60,685 nt of DNA from an uncultured SAR86 cluster bacterium (GCA_902541175.1 CACBPP010000005.1:1-60685); one strand, 5' to 3'. Positions 15,901-26,098 are shown, numbered from the stretch's first letter. Notes: generated by a model not told the origin, from the letters alone. Numbers and translations: made by a program.

Positions 15901-17529
15901 TTAAATTATTTCAATATGACACTCATCGTTGACGAAAGATACTTCAATACATTTATTTTCAATTAATTCTCCCATCTTATGAGAGTGCTTCCAATTCACA
16001 ATATTAGCTTTGCCTTTTATAACCTTAAATTTTAATTTTTGATTTGGAGAACGAAGTATAAAATTAGTATCATCCTCTTTTGAAATCTTTACAAAACTAT
16101 TTAAAATAAATCTTGAAACAGCAGTTTTGTATTTTCCTTTTAAAGTGTCTCTGATGGATATTTTATTTTTACCAAAGATCCAAACTCTTTTTGGAGTTAG
16201 ATTATTAAAAATAGAAGAATACCCATCATGTGAACAGCTCACTTTAAAAAAATTTTCATTTTTTTCAATACTTAGATTTTTCGGTTTTGCTCTTTTGCCT
16301 ACTCTAAATGATGACCAAACATCTGAGGAATTCTTATTATTTAAATGTATGCAATTATGTGCTTTTGTAGAGCGTTCGAATAATCTTCTTTCTGATAATT
16401 CATATGTCGATGTGCCTGAATTTACAAAAAATTTTTCTTTTTTTGATTCTAATTCAAAAGAAAGTGTATCTGCATGAGAGTGAGCCATTAAATGATTTGG
16501 CCCAAGATTTGCTACATCCAAAATAATCTTCATATTATCTAGATATACTGCTATGTAACCAGAATCTTTTAAATGCTTTAAGTAAAATGGTTCGTGATAT
16601 ATTTTATCTGAATTTTTGAATCCTAGCTCAGATGCATAATGACAAATTTTATTGAAATTCGCAGCTATACCATCGGCCGTATCATTAAATAAAGATAATG
16701 AATTAGAAAATTTCATGTGATAGAGCCAATCAATCATTTTATAAACTTTATCCTCAGCAAAATTACTTAATTTTTTGAATTCATCTTCACGAAAAGTTTT
16801 AAGAATGTTCAAAATATCAAGAATATCTTCAATAAATATAGAATGATACATAGGTGATAACTCAAAATTAGCACCATCTTGTAATATCTGTTCCTCTAAT
16901 TGCGCATAAATGATTTCTAAACCTTTTTTTAACCATCTATCTGGGACTTCTCCATCAAAATAACATCCTAAAAAAATAAGTGCTTTTGCGTTTGAAAATA
17001 GATGATTTCCTAAAATATGGAATTCTAAATTTTTTTCTAAATGAAGGCCTTGGTTAAAAAGACTATTATCAATTACCTTCTCATTTTCATTACATCTTAA
17101 ATTCCATTTAATCCAATTTACAACTCTTAGGGATATTGGATATGAATCAACTCCAACTGTTTCATTCGATGAGCTAAAAGAAATCCAATCTTTAATAAGT
17201 TTTTTATGCCAAGAATATCTGTCCTCAGCATTAGAAGAATTTAAATCATCAAAGTAATGTAAATTATATCGCCATAGCTGATCCATTCCATGAGCATTCC
17301 ATCCAATCTTATTTATATTTCCAATTTTATTTAAAAAAATAAACTCTCTATCTTTAAGAAGTGATGGTTTTTTTCTAATTGGATCAATGAAATTTTCACG
17401 GAGTTTTCGTCTAACTATTGTATTTTGATATATTTTATAATCTGATTTAAAAATCTTTCGTTTAATTCGGTAAAAGATTTGAATAAGTTTTAAATGTTTT
17501 ATTGTTTGATAATACTGCGATAATCTCAA
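15901..17529 (-). CDS. Heparinase II/III-family protein
   Basis: A 542-aa protein with an N-terminal alpha-helical toroid region (WRYNLHYFDDLNS, ISLRVVNWIKW, GNHLFSNAKALIFLG, FELSPMYHSIF) and a C-terminal beta-rich heparinase domain (MAHSHADTLSFEL, SGTSTYE, HNCIHLNNKNSSDVW). The family includes polysaccharide lyases, but members in biosynthetic clusters have no signal peptide, as here. They may epimerise or process uronate-containing chains; the role is unproven. The start is TTG 17529, overlapping the previous TGA (TTGA); no ATG lies near. It is coupled to the bi-domain oxidoreductase. Confidence 0.82.
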   Translation of the reverse strand: MRLSQYYQTIKHLKLIQIFYRIKRKIFKSDYKIYQNTIVRRKLRENFIDPIRKKPSLLKDREFIFLNKIGNINKIGWNAHGMDQLWRYNLHYFDDLNSSNAEDRYSWHKKLIKDWISFSSSNETVGVDSYPISLRVVNWIKWNLRCNENEKVIDNSLFNQGLHLEKNLEFHILGNHLFSNAKALIFLGCYFDGEVPDRWLKKGLEIIYAQLEEQILQDGANFELSPMYHSIFIEDILDILNILKTFREDEFKKLSNFAEDKVYKMIDWLYHMKFSNSLSLFNDTADGIAANFNKICHYASELGFKNSDKIYHEPFYLKHLKDSGYIAVYLDNMKIILDVANLGPNHLMAHSHADTLSFELESKKEKFFVNSGTSTYELSERRLFERSTKAHNCIHLNNKNSSDVWSSFRVGKRAKPKNLSIEKNENFFKVSCSHDGYSSIFNNLTPKRVWIFGKNKISIRDTLKGKYKTAVSRFILNSFVKISKEDDTNFILRSPNQKLKFKVIKGKANIVNWKHSHKMGELIENKCIEVSFVNDECHIEII

Positions 17530-19679
17530 AGTTGATTCCTAAGAATATCTGAAACCTTTATAGATACTTCTGATACCTCAAAGATCTCGTTAATATCTAT
17601 TAATGTTGAATTATTTTTAATACTTTCTGTGAAAGCAAAAATGCATTCATTTTGTCCTTTATTTTGTTTCCAAGTTCTATAATTCCTAAAATTTTTCCAC
17701 CCATACCCTTTTAAAGTTCTAAAATTATTTAGACTTAAGACTTTATTTTCAGTAAAAACTTCAATTTTTTCCTTTGAATATGAATCTGATCCATTTGAAA
17801 AATAATTAATTACTCCAATTGAGCCATCTTCAAACTGTAATGTTATTGAGGCTATATCATCTTTTGAAAATCTTGGATTGTTAGCTCTAATGGATTTAGC
17901 ATCAAAAGATTTAATCTTTGAGGAAGATAAAAATCTCATTAGATCTATATAATGACAAGCCTCTCCAATAATTCTACCTCCACCAATTAAATGATCATGT
18001 ACCCAATGATCATGAGGAATAAATCCAGCATTCATAGTCATAATAAATGATTTTGGTTCATCGATATTTTCTATAAGTGATTTCATTTTCTTAATATGCG
18101 GAGAAAATCTTCTATTAAAGCCAACCATAATCTTTGGAATAATTTTTTTATTATTAGTAATAACTTCTTTATAAGTTCTCTTAATCTCATCCAGTTCATA
18201 TAGCGAAATGGCTAGAGGTTTTTCAACAAATATGTTCTTCCCAGCCTTAAGCGATTGGCAAACAATTTTTGAATGTGAATCGTGTCTTGTTGCAATAACA
18301 ATTGTATTTATTTCGTCATTATTTATAGTTTCTAAAATTTCAGTTGAAGAAAATTTAAAACCATTTTTTTTACCATGAATAGTGCCAGATAATCCACTTG
18401 TTGTATTTATAGTGTGAAAATTCGCTCCTGCTTTCTTGAAAGCTGGGATAAGTGCTCTTGATGAGTGATTGCCTGCTCCTATTAACCCAATAGTCAAACT
18501 AGAATCTTTGCTAGAAATTTTTTGTACTGAGTTATTAATAGAAATTGTTGATCTAATATCATTATTTTTTTCATGTGAATATTCAAGCAACATACCCAAT
18601 CCTTGATGTCCATCTGATATTTTTTTGTATGTATTAACCGAATCTAAAAAAGGTATTTTTTCAGTTATTAAATTACTAGGATCAATTTTTTTAGAACTCA
18701 TAAGATCTAAAATTGCCTCAAAATTTCTTTGTTCAGTCCATCTTACAAAGCCAATTGGATAATCATGACCTTCAAGTTCATATTCATTGTCATATCTTCC
18801 AGGTCCATATGAACAACTAACTTGAAAAGCAATTTCTTTTTCATAAAAGTCATCTCTTATTAGATTCAATCCGGTTACACCAACAAGTATAATCCTGCCT
18901 CTTTTTCTAGAAATTTTTGCAGCATTGCTTACTATTTCATCATTTTTAGCAGATGCTGTAATAATGACTCCATCTACTCCTTGTCCATTTGAAAAATAAT
19001 CTGCAGTTTTTAATAAATCCTGTTGTTTTGAAGTATTAATAGTTTTAGCACCAAATTTACTTGCTAATTCTAGTCTTTCATCTTCGATATCAACTGCAAG
19101 CACTTTACAGCCATGAGCTATTAAAATCTGAACGGCCATAAGACCGATTGCTCCAAGTCCAATCACAGCAAATTTCTCACCTATTGAAGGCTGTGCAAGG
19201 CGAATCCCTTGAAGGCCTATAGCAGACAACACTGTAAAAGAAGCTATCTCATCAGTAACATTATCTGGGATCTTTGCACATAAATTTTTAGGAACAGAAA
19301 CAATTTCTGCATGATTTCCATTGCTAACAACTCTGTCACCAATAGAAAATCCTTCAACACCTTGACCAACTTCAATTACTTTACCAACATTACAATATCC
19401 CAATGTGATAGGTTGATTTAGCTTATTTTGAACTGCCTGAATGGTTGATGAAATTCCATCAGTCTTAACTTTATTTAATACTTGTTTGACTTTTTCTGGT
19501 TGTTGTTTAGCTTTATTAAATATATTTGCTTTTCCAAAATCTACAAGCATTTTTTCCGTACCAGGAGAAATCAATGAGTAGCATGTTTGTATAAGCAGAT
19601 TACCTTTAGTTATTTTTGGTGGTGGTGAATCTATGATTGAAGTATCACCACTTTTTAAATCTTGTATTATTTGTTTCAT
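17526..19679 (-). CDS. Bi-domain oxidoreductase (zinc-type dehydrogenase + Gfo/Idh/MocA)
   Basis: A 717-aa fusion. Residues 1 to about 370 are a medium-chain dehydrogenase (GDRVVSNGNHAEIV, FAVIGLGAIGLMAVQI Rossmann motif). About 393-717 is a Gfo/Idh/MocA NAD-dependent sugar oxidoreductase (TIGLIGAGNHSSRALIP, NIFVEKPLAISLYEL, GRIIGEACHYIDLMRFL). Such fusions recur in polysaccharide loci beside heparinase-like genes, where they are thought to act on uronates or keto sugars; the substrate is unknown. It lies between asnB-like and heparinase-like genes and overlaps the latter. Confidence 0.87.
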   Translation of the reverse strand: MKQIIQDLKSGDTSIIDSPPPKITKGNLLIQTCYSLISPGTEKMLVDFGKANIFNKAKQQPEKVKQVLNKVKTDGISSTIQAVQNKLNQPITLGYCNVGKVIEVGQGVEGFSIGDRVVSNGNHAEIVSVPKNLCAKIPDNVTDEIASFTVLSAIGLQGIRLAQPSIGEKFAVIGLGAIGLMAVQILIAHGCKVLAVDIEDERLELASKFGAKTINTSKQQDLLKTADYFSNGQGVDGVIITASAKNDEIVSNAAKISRKRGRIILVGVTGLNLIRDDFYEKEIAFQVSCSYGPGRYDNEYELEGHDYPIGFVRWTEQRNFEAILDLMSSKKIDPSNLITEKIPFLDSVNTYKKISDGHQGLGMLLEYSHEKNNDIRSTISINNSVQKISSKDSSLTIGLIGAGNHSSRALIPAFKKAGANFHTINTTSGLSGTIHGKKNGFKFSSTEILETINNDEINTIVIATRHDSHSKIVCQSLKAGKNIFVEKPLAISLYELDEIKRTYKEVITNNKKIIPKIMVGFNRRFSPHIKKMKSLIENIDEPKSFIMTMNAGFIPHDHWVHDHLIGGGRIIGEACHYIDLMRFLSSSKIKSFDAKSIRANNPRFSKDDIASITLQFEDGSIGVINYFSNGSDSYSKEKIEVFTENKVLSLNNFRTLKGYGWKNFRNYRTWKQNKGQNECIFAFTESIKNNSTLIDINEIFEVSEVSIKVSDILRNQL

Positions 19680-19700
19680 AGTAAAATATCTAATTGATTT

Positions 19701-21596
19701 TTAACTTTTATTGTCTATAAACTTTCTACACCATATTTCAATACACAATAAAGAAAATATTGTATATGAAACATCTTTTTTTCCATCATTATTTTCTTTA
19801 ATAAGTTGTAAAACACTTTGATAATTAAATATACCTCTATTATTAATACTTTCTTCGGATAAAAGATTATTTATCATTTCTTTTAAGTCATTTTTTATCC
19901 ATTGCCTTAGTGGTGCCCCAAAACCAGTTTTAGGTCTATAGATAATTTCTTTTGGAAGAAAATCCTCCATTGCTTTCTTTAATATCCATTTTCCTTCTCT
20001 GCCTTTCTGCTTAAATGTATCAGGTATTTGTGCTGCTAATTCTACAAGTTCATTATCTAAAAATGGCACTCGCACCTCCACACCTTCAGCCATCGACATT
20101 TTGTCAGTATAAATCAAGTTATGATCAGATAAAAAAAATCTTTGCTCAAGACCAAGCATTTTATCTATATTATTTTCATAGAAGGAAGAATCTAGAAAAT
20201 CTATCATTGGTTTTGAGATGTCAGATATTGATAAATTCTTTTTAATCTTTTCTGAGAATAGTTCTATAAGATCATCTCTTTTTAGCCATTGAAAATAGGA
20301 AACTAATCTGTCATTACCATCCGATCCTGCTTGATTAAATAATCTAGATAGCCTCCTTCCATAAGATTTATTTTGATCTAATTTACTTGAGTATTTTTCT
20401 AATTGATTTCTATATTTAATGGGAAGCCAAGACCAAAATCTCTCATATCTTATTGCAAGATGTCTTCTATAACCCGTGAATAAATCGTCTCCACCAGAGC
20501 CAGATAAAAGAACTTTAATGCCCCTCTTTCTTGCTAATCTTGAAATGTATAAAACATTCAATGGGGCAGGATCTGCAAGCGGTTCTTCTAAATGCCATAT
20601 CATTTTTTCTAAATCGTTTGCTAAATCTTTATGATCAACTTTAACCACTTCTAGATCGACATTTAAATAATCTGCTACTTTGATGGCATAGGGCAAATCT
20701 TCTGCAAAATCATCAGTTCCTCCAAGTGCATCAATTGTATAACACTTTATTTGAGGTGATATTTGACTTGCTAAAGCTACGATAGAACTAGAATCTAAGC
20801 CACCAGACAAAAAAGCACCGACAGGAACATCAGACATCATTTGTCTTTCAACTGATGCAAGCAAGACATTTTGAATCTTTTTGATTGCTTCTTTTTTATC
20901 ATTGAACTTTCTTGATTGTGAGATTTGAGGAAGCTTATACCACGCCTTTTTAAAAACTATTTTTGAATTTTTAATATGTATATATTCTCCTGGAAGAACT
21001 TTTTTTAGATGCAATGCTGGTGTTCCCTCACCCGGACACCATAAAAAAGTTAAATATCTCTTTATAGAATCGATATCGATTTTAAATTTTTCTTTTGTTA
21101 ATTTGTGTATCGCTTTAATTTCACTTGAAAAATAAAATGAATCTGTGTCTGAATAATAATAAAGAGGTTTTATGCCCAGTCGATCTCTAGCAATAAACAA
21201 ATCATCTTTATCATTATCGTAATATGCTAAAGAAAAGATTCCATTAAAATCTCTAAGGCATTCAATACCATTTTCTATAATCATCTTTAAAACAACCTCA
21301 GTATCAGAGTTGCTTTTAAAGGTATGCCCCTTCTGCTCCAAGCCTTTTCTTAAATATTTATAGTTATAAATTTCACCGTTAAAAATTAAACAAACAGATT
21401 TATCATCAGAAAACATTGGTTGATGCCCTAATTGACTTAAATCAATTATAGAAAGTCTTGTGTGACCAAGTGCAATGTTGTTTAAATTACTAAAGTATGT
21501 TCCGTCGTCATCAGGACCTCTGTGTTTAATTTCTTGAACGGCTGATAAAAATGAATCTTTAGAGAACTTTCCACTTATCCCAACTATTCCACACAT
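19701..21596 (-). CDS. Asparagine-synthase-like amidotransferase (AsnB/WbpS type)
   Basis: 631 aa, full length. The glutaminase domain starts MCGIVGISG with nucleophile Cys2, with HTRLSIIDLS and FNGEIYNY. The ATP-pyrophosphatase domain carries FLSGGLDSS (SGGLDS at 264-269) and later YRPKTGFGAPL. True asparagine synthesis is possible. In O-antigen loci, relatives such as WbpS or WbmE turn sugar uronates into uronamides, and wecB/wecC upstream-type enzymes here provide a uronate, so amidation of ManNAcA is a fair inference. It follows a GT4 gene by three bases. Confidence 0.88.
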   Translation of the reverse strand: MCGIVGISGKFSKDSFLSAVQEIKHRGPDDDGTYFSNLNNIALGHTRLSIIDLSQLGHQPMFSDDKSVCLIFNGEIYNYKYLRKGLEQKGHTFKSNSDTEVVLKMIIENGIECLRDFNGIFSLAYYDNDKDDLFIARDRLGIKPLYYYSDTDSFYFSSEIKAIHKLTKEKFKIDIDSIKRYLTFLWCPGEGTPALHLKKVLPGEYIHIKNSKIVFKKAWYKLPQISQSRKFNDKKEAIKKIQNVLLASVERQMMSDVPVGAFLSGGLDSSSIVALASQISPQIKCYTIDALGGTDDFAEDLPYAIKVADYLNVDLEVVKVDHKDLANDLEKMIWHLEEPLADPAPLNVLYISRLARKRGIKVLLSGSGGDDLFTGYRRHLAIRYERFWSWLPIKYRNQLEKYSSKLDQNKSYGRRLSRLFNQAGSDGNDRLVSYFQWLKRDDLIELFSEKIKKNLSISDISKPMIDFLDSSFYENNIDKMLGLEQRFFLSDHNLIYTDKMSMAEGVEVRVPFLDNELVELAAQIPDTFKQKGREGKWILKKAMEDFLPKEIIYRPKTGFGAPLRQWIKNDLKEMINNLLSEESINNRGIFNYQSVLQLIKENNDGKKDVSYTIFSLLCIEIWCRKFIDNKS

Positions 21597-21599
21597 CTA

Positions 21600-22655
21600 T
21601 TAACTATCTTCCTGTTTAAATAAACTTAAATATTCTTTAAGTCTTTTATCATAACCATGGTGGTTAATTACTGTATCTCTTACATTGGAAATCAATTCTT
21701 TTCTTTCAAAATCTGATTTAGATATATGTGATTTGATAGCATTAAATACTTCTTCGGTAGTTATATTATTTATGATGTAGCCGCTACTTCGAACAACTTC
21801 AGGCTGAGCAGTATATGAAGAAACAAGACAAGGCGTACCATATGTCATGGCCTCAAGAACGGCATTTCCAAACCCCTCATAATAACTAGGCTGGATATAC
21901 AAGTCAGATTCAATATATAGTTGTTGCTTTCTAGAGTTTGTAATATCAATTTCAATATTGATAAAGTCCGTTATATTTAATTCTTTTATTTGCTTTTTAA
22001 GAAATTTAATCCCATCGCCACTCCCTCCGGCAATAGTAAGTTTTATAATGTCTTTCTCATCTGTAGATAACTTAGAAATTGCTTTTAAAATTATTGGAAT
22101 GGACTTTCTAATAATTTGATCTTTTGTCAACCAACATATAATCAACATATTGATTTTAACATTAGGTGTTTTATTTTTAGAGATCTTAAAAAGCTCATTC
22201 GCGTCATGAATTGACGACGATTTAAGAACATAAGGATTATTTACTTTTTCATGAGAAGTGATTTGTCTTAACTGACTTTCTGAAATAAATAAATTTTTAT
22301 CAGCAAATTTCCAAGTTATTCTGTTTGCAAGCCTGAATAGAAAAGATTTTTTATAGAAATCCAGTGCGCCACTTTCATCGAACATGTGCACGGCACCAGT
22401 TCCAATGATTTTTTTCCTGAAAAGCTTTGATAGTAAAACAATCAAACAAGATGAATGAAACCACCAAAAATATACTAAATTAATTTTTTTTGAAAATATT
22501 AGACTTAAAAAAGAAAGAATATTATTTGAGATATAAACATTATCATGAGCATCTCGAAGCATTTTTAGATCTACTTTATAGTACTCCCATTTATCAAAAT
22601 ATTCTAAATCAACAGGTACATAATAAATAATATTATTGTTTTTTAATTTTTGCAT
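21600..22655 (-). CDS. Glycosyltransferase family 4
   Basis: About 351 aa, GT-B. The donor half is clear: LTIAGGSGDGIKFLK, SDLYIQPSYYEGFGNAVLEA with the E-x7-E motif (EGFGNAVLE), MTYGTPCLVS. The N-terminal half is divergent and hydrophobic (LVYFWWFHSSCLIVLLSKL). ATG 22655 is preferred over an upstream TTG (22661) because ATG usage dominates here; neither has a clear ribosome-binding site. It is part of the repeat-unit assembly set, between wzy and asnB. Confidence 0.82.
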   Translation of the reverse strand: MQKLKNNNIIYYVPVDLEYFDKWEYYKVDLKMLRDAHDNVYISNNILSFLSLIFSKKINLVYFWWFHSSCLIVLLSKLFRKKIIGTGAVHMFDESGALDFYKKSFLFRLANRITWKFADKNLFISESQLRQITSHEKVNNPYVLKSSSIHDANELFKISKNKTPNVKINMLIICWLTKDQIIRKSIPIILKAISKLSTDEKDIIKLTIAGGSGDGIKFLKKQIKELNITDFINIEIDITNSRKQQLYIESDLYIQPSYYEGFGNAVLEAMTYGTPCLVSSYTAQPEVVRSSGYIINNITTEEVFNAIKSHISKSDFERKELISNVRDTVINHHGYDKRLKEYLSLFKQEDS

Positions 22656-22683
22656 AGTCAATTAAATATTTATTAGTATTGTA

Positions 22684-23808
22684 TCAGTCAATAAGTTTCT
22701 TTTTTGAGTTAATCGACAATAATATTAATGTTAAAGCAAATATGCCTGCATAATATGGTTGATATAAATTTGCATTAACATTCCAATCTATAAATATAAA
22801 AAGTCCAATCATTAAAGATGGACTTATTGAAAAATTAATTCTCTTTAGAAAATTAAAAATTATTGAAAACAAAATTGAAAATATTACCAGTCCGTAGATA
22901 ATACCGTGAGTTGATACTGTGTGCATAAAATAATTATGTGAATAATTATTTAATCCATTTCCTATAAGAAGATAAAACAAATCTTTAGTAATTATATTTA
23001 TAGAATCTATCCATGCATTAGCTCTAGTAAAATTTAACCTATCCCCAAAATCAGGAACTATTCCAAGGTATAAAACAAATATGATCAAAAACAGTAATAT
23101 TCCAGAGTAAAATATTTTTGGTCTATAAAGAAATAAAAATCCTAATAATAAAGCAAATGAAGTTCGTCGTAATAATATTATTTCCAATAAAATAACTGAT
23201 CCTAAAAGAATATATTTGTATTTAAAAGATTTTTTTAAAGGCAAGCTTTCTACCATCATTAATACAAAAATCATTACAAGCGGATATGTCAAATGAGATT
23301 GATAGATTATTTGACCCCAGAAGTTGGCACTATTTAAAACTAAATTTAATATAGAACCATCAAGATTAACAATGATGCTAATTAAGTGAGCAATTATAAA
23401 TACAAAGAAAGCGATGCATGTTGAGGAGGCTATTGTTTTTACTCTCTCATTACTAATAGAACTTAATAGGTAAAAAAATGCAAAAAAATACATACTTTGA
23501 ACAGCTAAAATCGACCTTGAAAAATCTTGAAATGCTGACATTGTTATGTAACTTAAAAAAACTAATACAAAAATTAAATGTTCTCTTTTTATTGAATAAC
23601 TAGGTATTAATAATAGAAGTGCTAGCATGCTTGTATGGAGTGGAATACCTTCCATAAAAAAATGACTTGTGGGGAGTTTGATTCCTGAAGAGGATAATTC
23701 AAAGAAAATTGGTAATCCCATTAAATATCCACATAATTTGTCGGTAAAATAAGATTTCGATGTTTTGTCAATGTGCTTAATCATTGTTTGGTCGATACTC
23801 TTACTCAT
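22684..23808 (-). CDS. wzy: O-antigen polymerase-like membrane protein (Wzy candidate)
   Basis: A 374-aa integral membrane protein with about ten hydrophobic segments and a larger loop before NGLNNYSHNYFMHTVSTHG, which resembles the Wzy/ligase region with a conserved His (N-x-x-x-H...G). Wzy polymerises lipid-linked repeat units in the periplasm. It is the only such protein in a locus that also has wzx and wzz, so Wzy is favoured over WaaL ligase. Its ATG overlaps the stop of the aminotransferase-like gene (ATGA). Confidence 0.75.
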   Translation of the reverse strand: MSKSIDQTMIKHIDKTSKSYFTDKLCGYLMGLPIFFELSSSGIKLPTSHFFMEGIPLHTSMLALLLLIPSYSIKREHLIFVLVFLSYITMSAFQDFSRSILAVQSMYFFAFFYLLSSISNERVKTIASSTCIAFFVFIIAHLISIIVNLDGSILNLVLNSANFWGQIIYQSHLTYPLVMIFVLMMVESLPLKKSFKYKYILLGSVILLEIILLRRTSFALLLGFLFLYRPKIFYSGILLFLIIFVLYLGIVPDFGDRLNFTRANAWIDSINIITKDLFYLLIGNGLNNYSHNYFMHTVSTHGIIYGLVIFSILFSIIFNFLKRINFSISPSLMIGLFIFIDWNVNANLYQPYYAGIFALTLILLSINSKKKLID

Positions 23809-24995
23809 TTAAATTCTCTGAGAGTATTAACAATTTTATTTAATTCATGATTTTTAAGTGTCCAATGACAAGGAATATTTACTACTTTTTCAAATAAATT
23901 TTCGATGCCATTAAGATCATTATCACTATACATAGGTAATTGATTAAACCAAAAGCCCATTTCAATTTTATTAGTTTTAAGCCAATCATATAATTTACTT
24001 CGTTTTTGAGGCTCAATAAGAAAGGCTATTCGTGGAACAGAGCAGTTATAGCTTACTTTACTAATTACTTTAAAACCTTTTTCTTCAAGTACGTTTTTCA
24101 ATTGCTGATGAATCTTATTTGATCTAGCGATTTTCTCTGATATTTTGAAATATAAATTATTAAAAATTTTTTTACTTAAAGATCCTAGCTTTGATTTCTT
24201 GTGATATCTATAATTTGAAGAATTTGCAGATATCCTATGAATTCTTAATACTCTTAATAATAACCATAAGTAATACTGAAATAATCCTCCCTTGTTTACC
24301 ATATATAAATTTAATAAAGTTGAAAGAACCCTATAAATGTCATTAAAAATATTTACAGTTCCGAGTTCGTCATAGTAATTCTTAAATTTAAGATAAGCCT
24401 TAACATTTGGAAGTTTAAGAATGCCTCCCCAACCAATCGTAAAAGATTTTGATACCTCGAAAGAAAATATCTCTGGATATTTATCTGAATAAAATGAATC
24501 AAAGTCTGATTGTCCATATGACAAGGATTTATCAACTAGAACATGAATATTTTTATTAATTGCATCATCTAAAATATCTTCTCCTATTGAATTTATACCA
24601 AATGTTGATTGACAAATTATAAGCTTAGTATCTTTTTTAATACTAAAATCTGTTGATTCAAGGTTCTCATCACAATCATATAGCTCTATTTCAGCTCCTA
24701 AATGCTCTATTGCACTTGTAACGGCATCACATGTAAATCCAAGTATTTGAACTCTATCAGATGGTCCAATTCCAACATATTTTGCATATTGATAAATCGC
24801 AACTCTTGCTGATTCAAATAGCAGATATTCTTGTTCTTTTGCAGTAGAAATTTTTTTAATGGTTAATGATTTCCTAAAAGCTTTAGCATATAAAGAAAAA
24901 TTATTTCCTCTCCATAATAAACTAATTCCCCCACCCCATTTACTTGATTCGCTGTTATTAAGAATACTATGGATTCTTTTCAAGGTTTGTATCAC
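23805..24995 (-). CDS. Divergent DegT/DnrJ-type PLP aminotransferase-like protein
   Basis: 396 aa. The fold pattern is DegT-like: ESARVAIYQYAKYVGIGPSD near 61-80, then FTCDAVTSAIEHLGAEIELYD, then FSFEVSKSFTIGWGG, where Lys183 matches the Schiff-base lysine before the normally GEGG-like turn (here GWGG). The HVLVDKSLSYG segment replaces the usual DCAQ/DAAH aspartate region. Compared with the next gene, a canonical family member, sequence conservation is weak, so it may make an unusual amino sugar or have lost activity. Its start overlaps the perosamine-synthase-like gene by 29 bases. Confidence 0.65.
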   Translation of the reverse strand: MIQTLKRIHSILNNSESSKWGGGISLLWRGNNFSLYAKAFRKSLTIKKISTAKEQEYLLFESARVAIYQYAKYVGIGPSDRVQILGFTCDAVTSAIEHLGAEIELYDCDENLESTDFSIKKDTKLIICQSTFGINSIGEDILDDAINKNIHVLVDKSLSYGQSDFDSFYSDKYPEIFSFEVSKSFTIGWGGILKLPNVKAYLKFKNYYDELGTVNIFNDIYRVLSTLLNLYMVNKGGLFQYYLWLLLRVLRIHRISANSSNYRYHKKSKLGSLSKKIFNNLYFKISEKIARSNKIHQQLKNVLEEKGFKVISKVSYNCSVPRIAFLIEPQKRSKLYDWLKTNKIEMGFWFNQLPMYSDNDLNGIENLFEKVVNIPCHWTLKNHELNKIVNTLREFK

Positions 24996-26088
24996 TTTTA
25001 ATTGACCGTATAATTATTTTTGATATGTGTTCAATGTCTTTATCAGAAAGATCAGGATAACTTGGCAGACATAAAGATGTATCACTAATTTTTTTTGAAT
25101 TTTCATAACTTTCATCAGAGAATCTAGTATATGGAGGCATCTCAGAAATTAAAGGAAATGCAGGCCTTGTTTCAATATTCGAAGTCTCTAAATTTTTAGA
25201 AACAGCTTTTCTAATCTTTTTTGATTTAAATCTTGCTACTACCAACCAAAATGAACTTGATGAGTTTTTTGGTATCTTTTGAAAAGTCACTCCGTGGTGT
25301 TCAAGATAATTTTTATAACTATCAGCAATATTTTTTTTTATTTTTAGAATATTTTCAATATTTTCAATTTGGGCTAATCCAATTGCAGAAGAAATATTTG
25401 TAAGACGATAATTATATCCAATTATGTCGTGCCAATAGGGTATGGTTTCGCTTACAGCTTGATTTTTTAAAATTTTTACTTTATTGATTAGTTTTGGATC
25501 TTTCGAAAAAACCATACCTCCCTCACCGGTTGTGATAGTTTTGTTACCGAAAAAACTTAGAGTTGAAATATCGCTTTTTTTACCAACATGATCTTTGTTG
25601 TAAAAAGATCCGAATGCTTCTGCACAATCCTCTATAACTTTAATATTATGTTTACAAGCTAATTCAATAATTGGATCAATATCTATAGGTACTCCATATA
25701 AATGAACGCACATAATAGCTTTTGTTTTGTTTGTAATTTTTTTAGAAATTAAATCAGCTGATATATTCCAGTTATCAATGTCGCAGTCAACAAATACTGG
25801 CTTCGCACCAACATACCTGATGGCATTAACTGATGCAATATATGTAAAAGTAGGGACAATTACCTCATCATCAGGTCCAATATTTAGAGACAACATTGCT
25901 AGATGGAGAGCTACAGTTCCATTGGAACATGAAGTTGCAGAAATATCTCCAATGTACGATTCCACAGATTGCTCAAATTTGCTAACGTATTTACCTTTTG
26001 AAGATATCCAATTTGATTCAAGGCAATCATTTACATATTTACTTTCATTACCCTTTAAGTAGGGCTGATAAATAGGAATCTTCTTCAT
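24967..26088 (-). CDS. DegT/DnrJ/EryC1/StrS aminotransferase, GDP-perosamine synthase-like
   Basis: A PLP enzyme of about 373 aa. The N-terminus IPIYQPYLKGNESKYVNDC and the active-site stretch SFFGNKTITTGEGG (Schiff-base Lys183) closely follow GDP-perosamine synthases (Per). Also present are CSNGTVALHLA and VIEDCAEAFG. Per transfers an amino group from glutamate to GDP-4-keto-6-deoxymannose, the product of Gmd, which is encoded in this locus with ManC, while no fucose synthase is seen. ATG 26088 is preferred; a GTG at 26094 would add two residues. Other 4-amino sugars remain possible. Confidence 0.8.
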   Translation of the reverse strand: MKKIPIYQPYLKGNESKYVNDCLESNWISSKGKYVSKFEQSVESYIGDISATSCSNGTVALHLAMLSLNIGPDDEVIVPTFTYIASVNAIRYVGAKPVFVDCDIDNWNISADLISKKITNKTKAIMCVHLYGVPIDIDPIIELACKHNIKVIEDCAEAFGSFYNKDHVGKKSDISTLSFFGNKTITTGEGGMVFSKDPKLINKVKILKNQAVSETIPYWHDIIGYNYRLTNISSAIGLAQIENIENILKIKKNIADSYKNYLEHHGVTFQKIPKNSSSSFWLVVARFKSKKIRKAVSKNLETSNIETRPAFPLISEMPPYTRFSDESYENSKKISDTSLCLPSYPDLSDKDIEHISKIIIRSIKSDTNLEKNP

Positions 26089-26098
26089 TGCCACAAAT

